A DNA stretch of 59,180 nt from Butyrivibrio sp. CAG:318 (lineage in GTDB: Bacteria > Bacillota > Clostridia > Lachnospirales > Lachnospiraceae): positions 1 through 59,180 of the forward strand of contig FR889230.1 in assembly GCA_000431815.1 (NCBI GenBank). The letters are read 5' to 3'. The notes beneath the pieces were generated by a model. The model was not told where the DNA came from. It saw nothing but the letters and a program-made list of their open reading frames with translations, and did no database searches. A program made the position numbers and the translations under genes. Numbering within the stretch: the first letter of the stretch is position 1; each line of letters opens with the position of its first letter. Shown here piece after piece: positions 17,285 to 25,767 of the stretch.

Positions 17285-18874
17285 TTAACAACCTTCCGTT
17301 GCCGCCTTCTCAACTTTCAAAGTTGTCTTGTAGCGGTCCATATAATCGTCAAAATCCCTCACATCCTCTGCCACCGGACTTATAACTGTGGATCTGACAT
17401 CAGCAAATATTCTGTTGTGCAGAAAATCACCGAGAGAATTGTATTCTTTATTATGTATCATATATAATCCAAGCAATGCCATTCCCCATGCTCCGCCCTC
17501 ACCTGCATTCTCCATAACGGTAACAGGTGTGTTCATGGCTGCGGCCATAATTCTCTGTCCGGCAACCGGTGTCTTGAAAAAGCCTCCATGGCCGGTAATT
17601 CTGTCAAGTCCCACTTTCTCATCCTTAAAGAGAATATCAAGGCCTATTTTCAGGGATGCAATCGAACTGTATATATTGGACTTCATAAAATTGGCGATGT
17701 TAAGTGTTGAATCCGGCTGTCTTACTACAAGAGGCCTGCCCTCGTCAAAGCCCGTAATATGCTCGCCGGAAAAATAATTGCATGTAACTATTCCGCCGCA
17801 ATCGGCACTGCCTTCAAGAGCCTTGGTAAAAAGTGTTTCATACACCTTGCCGGTATCCACCTTAAATCCCATACATTTTGCAAAATCCATGAAAAGTCCG
17901 GCCCACGCGTTAATATCGGATGTGCAGTTATTGCAATGCACCATGGCAACGGGACTTCCATCAGGCGTCGTAACCATATCAAGCTCTTCGTGAAGCTTCT
18001 CAAGCTGTTTATCGAGTACAACCATTGCAAATACGGATGTTCCTGCCGACACGTTTCCGGTTCTTACACCGACTGCATCCGTGGCTGTCATTCCCGTTCC
18101 GGCATCCCCCTCCGGTGGGCATAAATGTGCCCCCGCCTTAAGCTTTCCGGATGCGTCCAAAAGTGCCGCACCATCATCCGTCAGGCATCCCGCATCTTCT
18201 CCCGCGGTAAGAACGCGCGGCAGGATATCGCGTAATTTCCAGTCATAATGTCTGTCTGTAATAAGCTCATCAAACTGTTCCATATATTTCCTATCATAAT
18301 CACAAGCTGATGAATCAATCGGAAACATTCCTGACGCCTCGCCGACACCCATGACTTTATTGCCGGTAAGCCTGTAATGTATATATCCCGCAAGCGTTGT
18401 AAGGTATTTTATGCCGGATACATGTTTCTCACCGTTAAGGATGGCCTGATACAGATGTGCAATACTCCATCTCTGCGGAATATGGAAGCCAAAAAGCGAT
18501 GTAAGCTTCTTGGATGCCTCGCCCGTTATGGTATTGCGCCATGTCCTGAACGGAACAAGTAAATTATCATTCTCATCAAGTGCTATATATCCGTGCATCA
18601 TTCCACTGAATCCAAGTGCCGCCAGTGAAGTTATGTAAACATCATACTTATCATATACATCAGCCGCCAAGGAAGCATAGCATGCTCTTAATCCGCCTGT
18701 AATGTCTTCCTCACTGTAAGTCCATATTCCGTCCTGCAGCCTGTTCTCCCAATCATGATGTCCCGTTGCAAGGACTTTTCCGTTATCATCCGTAAGCACG
18801 GCCTTAATTCTTGTGGAGCCGAATTCCATTCCGAGAACCGCTCTTCCCTGTTCAATAAATTCTGATATATTCAT
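17285..18874 (-). CDS. FGGY-family carbohydrate kinase
   Basis: This 529-residue protein has the two ribonuclease-H-like lobes of FGGY kinases: the N-terminal segment VLGMEFGSTRIKAVL binds phosphate, GFSGMMHGYIAL is a sugar-binding segment, and GDAGTGMTAT holds the likely catalytic aspartate. These enzymes phosphorylate pentoses or pentuloses with ATP. The substrate is not clear from sequence and no sugar isomerase or epimerase lies nearby. I chose the ATG at 18874, preceded by AAGGA. The gene runs into the GTPase-NYN gene with only three bases between them. Confidence 0.88.
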   Translation of the reverse strand: MNISEFIEQGRAVLGMEFGSTRIKAVLTDDNGKVLATGHHDWENRLQDGIWTYSEEDITGGLRACYASLAADVYDKYDVYITSLAALGFSGMMHGYIALDENDNLLVPFRTWRNTITGEASKKLTSLFGFHIPQRWSIAHLYQAILNGEKHVSGIKYLTTLAGYIHYRLTGNKVMGVGEASGMFPIDSSACDYDRKYMEQFDELITDRHYDWKLRDILPRVLTAGEDAGCLTDDGAALLDASGKLKAGAHLCPPEGDAGTGMTATDAVGVRTGNVSAGTSVFAMVVLDKQLEKLHEELDMVTTPDGSPVAMVHCNNCTSDINAWAGLFMDFAKCMGFKVDTGKVYETLFTKALEGSADCGGIVTCNYFSGEHITGFDEGRPLVVRQPDSTLNIANFMKSNIYSSIASLKIGLDILFKDEKVGLDRITGHGGFFKTPVAGQRIMAAAMNTPVTVMENAGEGGAWGMALLGLYMIHNKEYNSLGDFLHNRIFADVRSTVISPVAEDVRDFDDYMDRYKTTLKVEKAATEGC

Positions 18875-18904
18875 ATAAAAAATTACTTCCTTTTTTTTGA
18901 AATA

Positions 18905-18933
18905 ATTATACAATACCATTCAAAAATAGTAAA
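18905..18933 (-). promoter_or_regulatory. Candidate promoter of the FGGY kinase operon
   Basis: On the minus strand a perfect TATAAT (18905-18910) is preceded after 17 bases by TTTACT (18928-18933), a weak -35. It lies immediately after the terminator of the upstream gene. Confidence 0.45.
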
Positions 18934-18956
18934 GAAAAAGCGGCATCCGCCGCTTT
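18930..18956 (-). terminator. Terminator overlapping the stop codon of the coiled-coil gene
   Basis: AAAGCGGC and GCCGCTTT form an 8-bp stem with a 4-base loop and a TTTTTCTTT tail. The stem begins within the stop codon at 18955-18957. Confidence 0.85.
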
Positions 18957-19734
18957 ATCTGTGTGTGTTCCGCCTTATATGTGCCATATAATTTTGTATG
19001 GTGTCTGCAAGATTCTCCGCTTCTATAGTATCATAAGAAGCACCTATATCTGTCTTATCCTCCGTAACTGTCTCCGTGGTATCGGAACTGTCCGTATCTT
19101 TCGTTATCCCGTCAGTGTCTTTGGATGTATCCTCATCCTGTTCTACATCTTCACCGTCTTTAACTTCCGTATCCGGGCTGTCCGCTTTCTTTTCTTCCTT
19201 ATATTCCTCTTCCGTAGGAAGCTTTGCATATGCACCTGACTGAACAAATTCATTATGTGCTTTATTTATGTATGATGTCTTGGCAAGAAGCTTCTCAGCT
19301 ATCTCATATTTCTTACCGTCCGGAATCGCCGGATTGTTGACGACACGCTTAAGCTCGCACAGGTAAGAAGACATCTTATTGAGTCTCGCACGGTCAGCCT
19401 GTTCCTTGGTCTTGCAATGCTTAAGCTCTTCCTTATATGAGTCCTTCTCCTGAAGCATCTCCTTATAACTTCTGTAAAGATCCGGATTCTTCCGGGCGAT
19501 ATACTGCTCCTCCTCCGGGGTCAGCGTCTCTCCGGCCTTCATCTTGGATGTGATTTCATTGAGCTTCTGATTCTCGCGCATCTTGGCGGCATCCTCTTTA
19601 TACCGGTTAAGAATCCTCTCCTCAGGTGTCATTTCCTTCATGAATATTTTGCCGGTCTGTTTTTTCTGCTGCCACTCCAAGTCCATCTTCTTAAGTCTCA
19701 TCGCATTGCCTATGGTTCCTGTTATAAGTAACAT
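18955..19734 (-). CDS. Uncharacterised charged helical protein
   Basis: This 259-residue protein has a short hydrophobic start (MLLITGTIGNAM), then long highly charged helices with coiled-coil character (about 20-175) containing MTPEERILNRYKED and LTPEEEQYIARKNPDLY. The tail is very acidic and rich in Asp, Thr and Ser (about 185-235). I do not recognise the family. AAGGAGG precedes the ATG. It is a single-gene unit with its own terminator. A perfect 18-bp palindrome made of the half-site of the neighbouring iron operators lies 56 bases before the start. Confidence 0.7.
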   Translation of the reverse strand: MLLITGTIGNAMRLKKMDLEWQQKKQTGKIFMKEMTPEERILNRYKEDAAKMRENQKLNEITSKMKAGETLTPEEEQYIARKNPDLYRSYKEMLQEKDSYKEELKHCKTKEQADRARLNKMSSYLCELKRVVNNPAIPDGKKYEIAEKLLAKTSYINKAHNEFVQSGAYAKLPTEEEYKEEKKADSPDTEVKDGEDVEQDEDTSKDTDGITKDTDSSDTTETVTEDKTDIGASYDTIEAENLADTIQNYMAHIRRNTHR

Positions 19735-19789
19735 AATAAACCTCCTTGTTACGCCGCAATCCGGAATCCGTTCCGGAAAGTTTGGCAGA

Positions 19790-19807
19790 ATATACTAATT
19801 AGTATAT
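19790..19807. promoter_or_regulatory. 18-bp perfect palindrome before the coiled-coil gene
   Basis: The sequence ATATACTAATTAGTATAT is fully self-complementary. It contains two TTAGTATA half-sites facing away from each other, the same half-site as in the feo boxes but in the opposite arrangement. A second small hairpin (CCGGAA with TTCCGG, 19761-19776) lies closer to the gene. Confidence 0.5.
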
Positions 19808-19874
19808 CGGCATAACAGGAAGGTTTATTAATGTAAGTGATTTTATATTTGGCAATTAAAATGAAATTTCCAAA

Positions 19875-20309
19875 CTAGGCTAATGATGCAAGTCTGGCTC
19901 CGAGTGCTTCGCACTGTGCTGTGGCATCAGCATCAGGTGCACCCATACATATTACTCCTTCGCCATCAACTACTGTGGCTCCGGCAGATGTCATTCTGTC
20001 TACCCAGTCACGCATCCACTGTCCGTCTCCCCAGCCGTATGAGCCGAAAAGTCCGATAGTCTTGCCTGAAACAGACATCTCAAGGTCGCTGACAAACGGC
20101 TCCATCTCGCCTTCTTCGAGAACCTCGGCACCCATAGCCGGGCATCCGAGTGCGAATACTTTGGCACTCTTAAGCTCGTCGATTGATGCATCGCCCACAA
20201 ATACAACGTCGGCCTCTTTGCCTGCTTTTCTTATTCCGTCGGCAACTGCGTCAGCCATTGCCTCGGTATTTCCGGATTGTGACCAGAATACTACCTGAAT
20301 ATTACTCAT
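19875..20309 (-). CDS. Flavodoxin
   Basis: This 144-residue FMN-binding electron carrier starts MSNIQVVFWSQSGNTEAMA, where SQSGNTEAM is the phosphate-binding loop. The later segments FGSYGWGDGQWM and CMGAPDADA are typical of short-chain clostridial flavodoxins. Flavodoxins replace ferredoxin under iron shortage. The ATG at 20309 has GGAGG upstream and lies inside the end of the DUF3793 gene (8-base overlap), so the two are coupled and share the iron-type promoter region at 20894-20946. Confidence 0.93.
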   Translation of the reverse strand: MSNIQVVFWSQSGNTEAMADAVADGIRKAGKEADVVFVGDASIDELKSAKVFALGCPAMGAEVLEEGEMEPFVSDLEMSVSGKTIGLFGSYGWGDGQWMRDWVDRMTSAGATVVDGEGVICMGAPDADATAQCEALGARLASLA

Positions 20310-20877
20310 GAAAATCCTCCAATCCTTTTGCAACCAGCATTATCATGGTTTCTCTGGCGCGCTCGTACAGACCGAACAGCTTCAGCTTGGCAGGAAGGTT
20401 GGCATATACCTTCCAATATCCGGTATAGATTGCATTCTCGCCGGCATTCTCGATGAATCCGGCAACATCTTCCGGCGGATAGCCGAGGAACAATCCAAGT
20501 TCGTGAGGGAAACCTTTGTTCTCTGAAGCGTATTGTCTGTATCTGGTCCTGAACAGACGGAGAGAGTCCATCAGGCCATTGCTGCCATAACCCATTTGCC
20601 CTAGAAGTTCAGACACACTCTCATCTCTCAGGTAATTCTCCAATCCATCTCTGTCATAAAGTAAAAACGTCGTCTTCTTGGCTGTCCGCAACAGGAAATA
20701 ATATGACAGCTTATACTTCTTGAATGCATACAATGCATCCTGAATAGAACTGTTATCAATTATGAAAAGATTGGATATCTTAATCCCTGCAATCAGAGGT
20801 GCACATTGAAGTGCCATCTGGGTATTTACATTATTCAGATCCATACCGCAAACCGTCTTTAAAACTTCTTGTGTCAT
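20302..20877 (-). CDS. DUF3793 family protein
   Basis: This 191-residue soluble protein shows the DUF3793 pattern: an N-terminal ALQCAPLIAGIKISNL, a KTTFLLYDRDGLENYL strand, and HELGLFLGYPPEDVAGFI near residue 125. Function is unknown. It overlaps the flavodoxin gene by eight bases and is controlled by a promoter with two TTAG-N6-CTAA-like boxes. It therefore probably belongs to the iron-limitation response, perhaps handling a flavin or iron-sulfur partner of flavodoxin (inference). GGGAGG precedes the ATG. Confidence 0.85.
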   Translation of the reverse strand: MTQEVLKTVCGMDLNNVNTQMALQCAPLIAGIKISNLFIIDNSSIQDALYAFKKYKLSYYFLLRTAKKTTFLLYDRDGLENYLRDESVSELLGQMGYGSNGLMDSLRLFRTRYRQYASENKGFPHELGLFLGYPPEDVAGFIENAGENAIYTGYWKVYANLPAKLKLFGLYERARETMIMLVAKGLEDFHE

Positions 20878-20893
20878 AATGCCTCCCGGTTGA

Positions 20894-20946
20894 GTTAGTT
20901 ATCTCTAACTTGAGTTAAGTATAACTAATTTGTTCCACTGTGTCAA
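20894..20946 (-). promoter_or_regulatory. Promoter with two iron-regulator boxes (DUF3793-flavodoxin)
   Basis: On the minus strand TTGACA (20941-20946) and TATACT (20918-20923) are exactly 17 bases apart. Box 1, GTTAG-N6-CTAAC at 20894-20909, lies just downstream of the -10. Box 2, an imperfect copy at 20914-20929, covers the -10. Their centres are 20 bases apart, two helical turns. The boxes match those of the feo operon. Confidence 0.75.
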
Positions 20947-20983
20947 TACATTTTTATGATAAACAATTCTCAATAAAATATGC

Positions 20984-21017
20984 AAAAAAAGGCCGCCGTG
21001 CAAAATGCACGACGACC
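20984..21017 (-). terminator. Terminator after the SCALK-type ATPase
   Basis: GTCGTCGTGCA pairs with TGCACGGCGGC (G-U pairs allowed) and is followed by TTTTTTT on the minus strand. Confidence 0.85.
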
Positions 21018-21032
21018 GTATGCAAAATCATG

Positions 21033-23105
21033 TTAAATTATGTCCTTCATACTCTGCAGGCCAATCAGCAATGTTGATGTATTATGTAGCAAAGCTGATG
21101 TTGTAGGGGCTATTACGCCGAACACTCCAAGAACTATAAGACCTGAATTAAATCCCACTATAGTTCTGTAATTGCGGTGTATTCTCTTCATAAGACCGTT
21201 GCTCAATTTCTTAAAAGTAACCATACCCATGAGATTATCCGCACCTATAGTGACATCGGCAATTTCCCTTGCAATCTGCGCACCGTCGTTTATGGCAACA
21301 CCTATATCCGCTGCCGAAAGGGCCGGTGTATCATTAATTCCGTCTCCAACCATGACAACCTTATGTCCGAGTGCCTTCTCGCGTTCAACAAATCCTGCCT
21401 TATCCTCAGGAAGAACTTCTGAATAATATTCATCAACACCCACTCGTTCCGCTATCGCTCTCGCTGTCCGCTCACTGTCTCCGGTCATCATAACGACTTT
21501 ACGGATGCCCGCCTCTTTAAGCTGCTTTATAACATCAGCTGCTTCATCCCTCACCGGATCCTCTATGCAGATAACCGCTGAGAGCCTGTTCTCTATTGCA
21601 AGATAAAGCTGTGAACATTCTTCCGGCAGTGACGCAAATCTTTCTTCCATGCCGTCAGGGATAACACATTTTTCATCCTCGAATACAAAATGATAACTTC
21701 CGATTATCGCCTTGCGGCCTTCAATCGTAGTGGAAATACCATGCGCAACGATATATTCTACTTTGGAATGCATCTCTTCATGCTCAAGCCTGCGCTCTTT
21801 GGCAGCATCCACGACCGCCTTGGCCATGGAGTGCGGGAAATGTTCTTCCATGCATGCCGCTATTCTCAACAGCTCATCCGGGCTGCGTCCGTCAAATGAT
21901 ACAACATCCACAACAGTAGGTGTTGCCTTGGTAAGTGTTCCGGTCTTATCAAATACGATAGTATCTGCTTCCGCCATGGCTTCCATGAACTTTCCGCCCT
22001 TGACTGTTACATTGTATTCATTGGCCTCCCTTATGGCTGACAGAACCGATACAGGCATCGAAAGTTTCAATGCGCACGAGAAATCAACCATAAGCACAGA
22101 AAGCGCTTTGGTAACATTCTTTGTAAACAGATATACCAATGCCGTTCCGGCAAGTGTGTACGGAACCAATTTATCTGCCAGATGTTCTGCTTTACTCTCA
22201 AGACCGGACTTAAGTTTCTCTGATTTCTCTATCATAGCCACGATCTGCTGGTACTTGTTATTTCCGTTGACCGATTTGGCCCTGAGTGTTATCTCACCTT
22301 CCTCAAGAACAGTTCCGGCATATACATATCCGCCCTCTGTCTTTCTGACAGGATTGGATTCGCCGGTAAGCGTGGCCTGGTTAACCATGCCTTCACCACT
22401 TACAACATCTCCGTCAAATGGTATGACATTACCCATATGGACCACTATGAGATCATTCTGTTCAACTTTGGATGCAGGGATAAGCACCTCGGTTCCATCC
22501 TTAAGAAGCCAAACCTTATCAATGTTAAGCGACATGCTTCTGGCAAGATCGTCAACCGACTTCTTATGCGTCCATTCCTCAAGCAGTTCGCCGATTTCAA
22601 GCAGGAACATAACAGAACCTGCCGTAGCAAAATCGCCTCGTAATACCGATACGCCTATTGCAGTTCCGTCAAGAACCGGAACTTCTATTCTGCCCTTGCA
22701 CAATGTCTTAATGCCGTTCCATATATATCTGACCGACTTGACCGCTGTGATAACATTCCTTACCGGAACCGGAATCAGGCACCTGGAAAAAATTCTCCAC
22801 AATATTCTGTCAGCCAGTTTCTCCTGATAGATGGCATTCAGTGCGCGGCCCGAATTTTCAAGGTAATTCGCCGGCACTTCAACCGAAGCATATTGAAAAG
22901 CCTTTATCGCTTTGATGATATCGTTCTTTGAGGAAGTGTAACATATAACAGCATCAGCGGTGCGGTCATACACCTTGGCACTTGTCACACCGGCAACATT
23001 CTCAAGATAATATGCAAGCGTATCTGCCTGACGATATGTCATGCTCTCCTGCATCAGATGCACTCTCAGCCTTCCCTTTATATCATGTCTGATAATAAAT
23101 TTCAT
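21033..23105 (-). CDS. P1B-type metal ATPase with SCALK motif
   Basis: This 690-residue pump has an N-terminal HMA-like domain without CxxC (residues 1-75, GRLRVHLM), TGES at 247-250, DKTGT at 386-390 and GDGIND near the end. The metal-site motif is SCALK at 343-347 (DFSCALKLSMP) instead of the usual CPC, which places it outside the well-studied Zn and Cu groups. The substrate is unknown; Fe or Mn export would suit the surrounding iron island but is inference. The DUF6110 gene ends only six bases upstream, forming a two-gene operon. Confidence 0.88.
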   Translation of the reverse strand: MKFIIRHDIKGRLRVHLMQESMTYRQADTLAYYLENVAGVTSAKVYDRTADAVICYTSSKNDIIKAIKAFQYASVEVPANYLENSGRALNAIYQEKLADRILWRIFSRCLIPVPVRNVITAVKSVRYIWNGIKTLCKGRIEVPVLDGTAIGVSVLRGDFATAGSVMFLLEIGELLEEWTHKKSVDDLARSMSLNIDKVWLLKDGTEVLIPASKVEQNDLIVVHMGNVIPFDGDVVSGEGMVNQATLTGESNPVRKTEGGYVYAGTVLEEGEITLRAKSVNGNNKYQQIVAMIEKSEKLKSGLESKAEHLADKLVPYTLAGTALVYLFTKNVTKALSVLMVDFSCALKLSMPVSVLSAIREANEYNVTVKGGKFMEAMAEADTIVFDKTGTLTKATPTVVDVVSFDGRSPDELLRIAACMEEHFPHSMAKAVVDAAKERRLEHEEMHSKVEYIVAHGISTTIEGRKAIIGSYHFVFEDEKCVIPDGMEERFASLPEECSQLYLAIENRLSAVICIEDPVRDEAADVIKQLKEAGIRKVVMMTGDSERTARAIAERVGVDEYYSEVLPEDKAGFVEREKALGHKVVMVGDGINDTPALSAADIGVAINDGAQIAREIADVTIGADNLMGMVTFKKLSNGLMKRIHRNYRTIVGFNSGLIVLGVFGVIAPTTSALLHNTSTLLIGLQSMKDII

Positions 23106-23111
23106 AGAGTA

Positions 23112-23396
23112 TTACGCCTCTGTTTCTTCTGCATTTTCCTTTACATCATCATCGATAACTGCATCACACTCGTCATACTTCTCGTTGATCTGCTTAGCCT
23201 CAGCATATATATCCTCGGCATTCTCCTTAACGGTGGAAGCTGTCTTCATAACCGACTTCCTGGCGCGGAGAAAAGCTGCCGTGCAATGTGTGTATGCTTT
23301 CTTAGCTGTTCTGCTTGATAAAAGCTTGATGCCCGCTGTTCCGAAAAGCACTCCTCCCGCAAAAAGTCCTATTTTTTTCATGTTGATTTTAGCCAT
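23112..23396 (-). CDS. DUF6110 family protein, partner of the metal ATPase
   Basis: This 94-residue protein has an N-terminal hydrophobic, glycine-rich segment (IGLFAGGVLFGTAGIKLL, about 9-26), then a basic and finally acidic helix. The pattern fits DUF6110, which I know to occur beside HMA-less P1B ATPases. It may be a small membrane-associated subunit. AGGAGG lies upstream and the ATPase starts six bases after its stop. Confidence 0.75.
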   Translation of the reverse strand: MAKINMKKIGLFAGGVLFGTAGIKLLSSRTAKKAYTHCTAAFLRARKSVMKTASTVKENAEDIYAEAKQINEKYDECDAVIDDDVKENAEETEA

Positions 23397-23428
23397 AATT
23401 AAATTCCTCCTTGTTTGGTTTAAATGGT

Positions 23429-23457
23429 ATTATAATATTAATATTCTTATGTGTGAA
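23429..23457 (-). promoter_or_regulatory. Promoter of the DUF6110-ATPase operon
   Basis: On the minus strand TTCACA (23452-23457) and TATAAT (23429-23434) are 17 bases apart. No TTAG-N6-CTAA box is visible here. Confidence 0.6.
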
Positions 23458-23461
23458 GAAG

Positions 23462-23502
23462 AAAAAACGTTACTGAAAAATATTATCAATAACGTTTTTT
23501 TC
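23462..23502. terminator. Bidirectional terminator after the ABC permease
   Basis: AAAAAACGTTA (23462-23472) pairs with TAACGTTTTTT (23490-23500), giving an A/T-flanked stem that can act on both strands. Confidence 0.75.
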
Positions 23503-23508
23503 CGTATT

Positions 23509-25755
23509 TTATTCTACATTTTTTAGTGCCTGATCCATAGGAATCTTCTTAATCTTTCTGAACTGGAGAAGCGCCACGACAACATATGTTGCCATGATGA
23601 TCAGAAACATTTTCCAGTATATGTTCTTATCATACCATAATATGAGCCACCCGCTCATCGATGACATCATCGGTCTGTAGATAACCTTTATTATGAAAGT
23701 CGATGCCGCAATGCTTATGACAGTAGATATGGCTACGACCCATGACGTTGCGAACAGATAAAGTCTTGCAATTTCACTGTTTTCATACCCCAGAATTTTA
23801 ACCATTGATATCGAGTTAGCATTTTTCTCAAGTACAAGCTTCGTAAGAAGATATATGAGAAGTGCCGCCATTATTACAGCAAACATATAGAAAAGATAGA
23901 ATATATTGCCCATCGATACCTCAAGCTGTCTGGTAACCTTGGTCAGATCTTCCTCTGTAATGCATGAAGCGATGTATTTGTCATCTATGTCTTTTATCCC
24001 GGCATTACTGAAATAACCTGTATAATAATCCGCATCCTTACCGAATGTATCATTAAACTTATTCTTTTCCATAAATACAGCGATTGATGCAGGATATTTA
24101 ACTATTTTATCCACAGTAAATTCATATTCTCCATCCGTGTATTCTTCGCACAGCTTAATCTTGTCACCCACCTCAAGCCGGTATTTGTCCGCCATACAGT
24201 CGGAGATCGCAACTCCGTCTTTGACCGCACCTTCCTTATAATAAATGCTGTTCTCATCTATACCGTACACCGTAAGTTCATCGCCATCGTACTTATATGA
24301 TCCGGCACTGTATTTTTCTGCATCTGCCATATCGGTATCAGCCGGAGCCTTAAGTATATACTGGTATTTTGATATCATATTTGACAATGTTTCTTTTTTC
24401 TGGTGTTCAAGAAGCGGAAGCATCATCATACCGAACAGAAGCAATACACATGTAAACAACATTCCGACAAACAGAACAATAAAATTCGGTATATTCTGGA
24501 ATATCACCCTGATCCTGAATCGGGTGAAAAATTTAAAATGCGGAAGTTTTACAGCTTTCTTTCTCTTATGCCTGCTGATATCATGCCTGATAAACTTAAG
24601 CGGTGATATCTTAAACTTGCTGTTAAGGGATATAATGTTGATTATAAGCATGATGATAAGCGGAACAGCCGTTGTCAGTATAAAAGCCTTTGCATTCCAT
24701 ATGGTCACATATGTAGGGAGACTGTAACTTCCGTAATACATACCTGCCGCAATGTTTTTGAATATTGTATAACCGATTATATTACCGGCAACCGCTGCCA
24801 CCAACGACACGATCATCGGAGGCGCCAGATAATGTCTTACAAGTTCACCCTTGGTATACCCGGAAGCCCTCAATGTTCCTATGACTGATGCCTCTCTGTC
24901 TATCGTGTGATTTATCGTGACAGCAAATACAAATGCCATAATTGCAATTATAATATATAACAAAGCAATCATAAGTGAACTGTCACTGCCTATATCATCT
25001 CCGGTGAAATTAATTGCCTGATTCTGATATCTTGGAATATAATTTGTAAGCAAAGCCTTTGATGCAAGTGCCTTCATAAAATCATCGGACATATTTTTCT
25101 CTTCTTTATCATCCGACGGCTCGTTATTATATTTCCATCCGTAACAGAATGTCTCATGGTCATCGCTTAATTTATCGAATCGTGAATCTGTTACTATTGC
25201 CACAGAAAACTTGACCGCATCAAACATAATATCATTATTGTTTGAAAAAAGCGCACTGTAATCAGAAAATGCCACGAGTCCGCTGACTTTCAGTTTAATA
25301 TCACCGACCGTAATCTCATCTCCGGTACTTATTCCGTTATTATCGGCAAACATTCTGTCCAGCGCTATCTCATCATCATTCTGCGGCATCTCACCGTCCA
25401 TGACACAGATGAGGTCGATATCTTTTCTGTCCTTATATATTCTGATGGTTGCTTCATTATCGTCTTTGCCTACGATTGCATTCTCTTCTTTATAGAAAAG
25501 TTCATATAATTTCACATCTTCCTTCTCTATGTCAGATATGAGCGCATCATCCGCTTTCATTGCAAGTGTAAAATTACCATTTTCTATATTATACTTCTCA
25601 AAACTGTTATCGTAGGCTGTTTTCATGCTTGATGCCGCAACCAGAAATCCCGATATAAATCCGATTGACAAAAGCATGAAAAGAAATATCGCAATATATT
25701 TGCCTATTTCCCCGAAGATTTCTCTCTTAATTCTTTTTCTTAAAGGATTCTTCAT
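23509..25755 (-). CDS. ABC transporter permease, FtsX/MacB type
   Basis: This 748-residue protein has one N-terminal span (about 17-39), a large extracytoplasmic domain (about 40-265), three spans, a second extracytoplasmic domain (about 450-610) and three final spans, i.e. two FtsX-like units in tandem. Such permeases work with LolD-like ATPases in export or mechanotransmission of lipids, peptides or antibiotics. The partner ATPase gene lies 12 bases upstream. The cargo cannot be read from sequence. Confidence 0.88.
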   Translation of the reverse strand: MKNPLRKRIKREIFGEIGKYIAIFLFMLLSIGFISGFLVAASSMKTAYDNSFEKYNIENGNFTLAMKADDALISDIEKEDVKLYELFYKEENAIVGKDDNEATIRIYKDRKDIDLICVMDGEMPQNDDEIALDRMFADNNGISTGDEITVGDIKLKVSGLVAFSDYSALFSNNNDIMFDAVKFSVAIVTDSRFDKLSDDHETFCYGWKYNNEPSDDKEEKNMSDDFMKALASKALLTNYIPRYQNQAINFTGDDIGSDSSLMIALLYIIIAIMAFVFAVTINHTIDREASVIGTLRASGYTKGELVRHYLAPPMIVSLVAAVAGNIIGYTIFKNIAAGMYYGSYSLPTYVTIWNAKAFILTTAVPLIIMLIINIISLNSKFKISPLKFIRHDISRHKRKKAVKLPHFKFFTRFRIRVIFQNIPNFIVLFVGMLFTCVLLLFGMMMLPLLEHQKKETLSNMISKYQYILKAPADTDMADAEKYSAGSYKYDGDELTVYGIDENSIYYKEGAVKDGVAISDCMADKYRLEVGDKIKLCEEYTDGEYEFTVDKIVKYPASIAVFMEKNKFNDTFGKDADYYTGYFSNAGIKDIDDKYIASCITEEDLTKVTRQLEVSMGNIFYLFYMFAVIMAALLIYLLTKLVLEKNANSISMVKILGYENSEIARLYLFATSWVVAISTVISIAASTFIIKVIYRPMMSSMSGWLILWYDKNIYWKMFLIIMATYVVVALLQFRKIKKIPMDQALKNVE

Positions 25756-25767
25756 ATCGCACCGCCT

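Noticed and set aside
21712..22827. Long open frame (371 codons) on the plus strand opposite the SCALK ATPase
   Set aside because: It is antisense to a well-supported gene, has no ribosome site, and its Ser/Thr-rich product is what the mirrored codons give.
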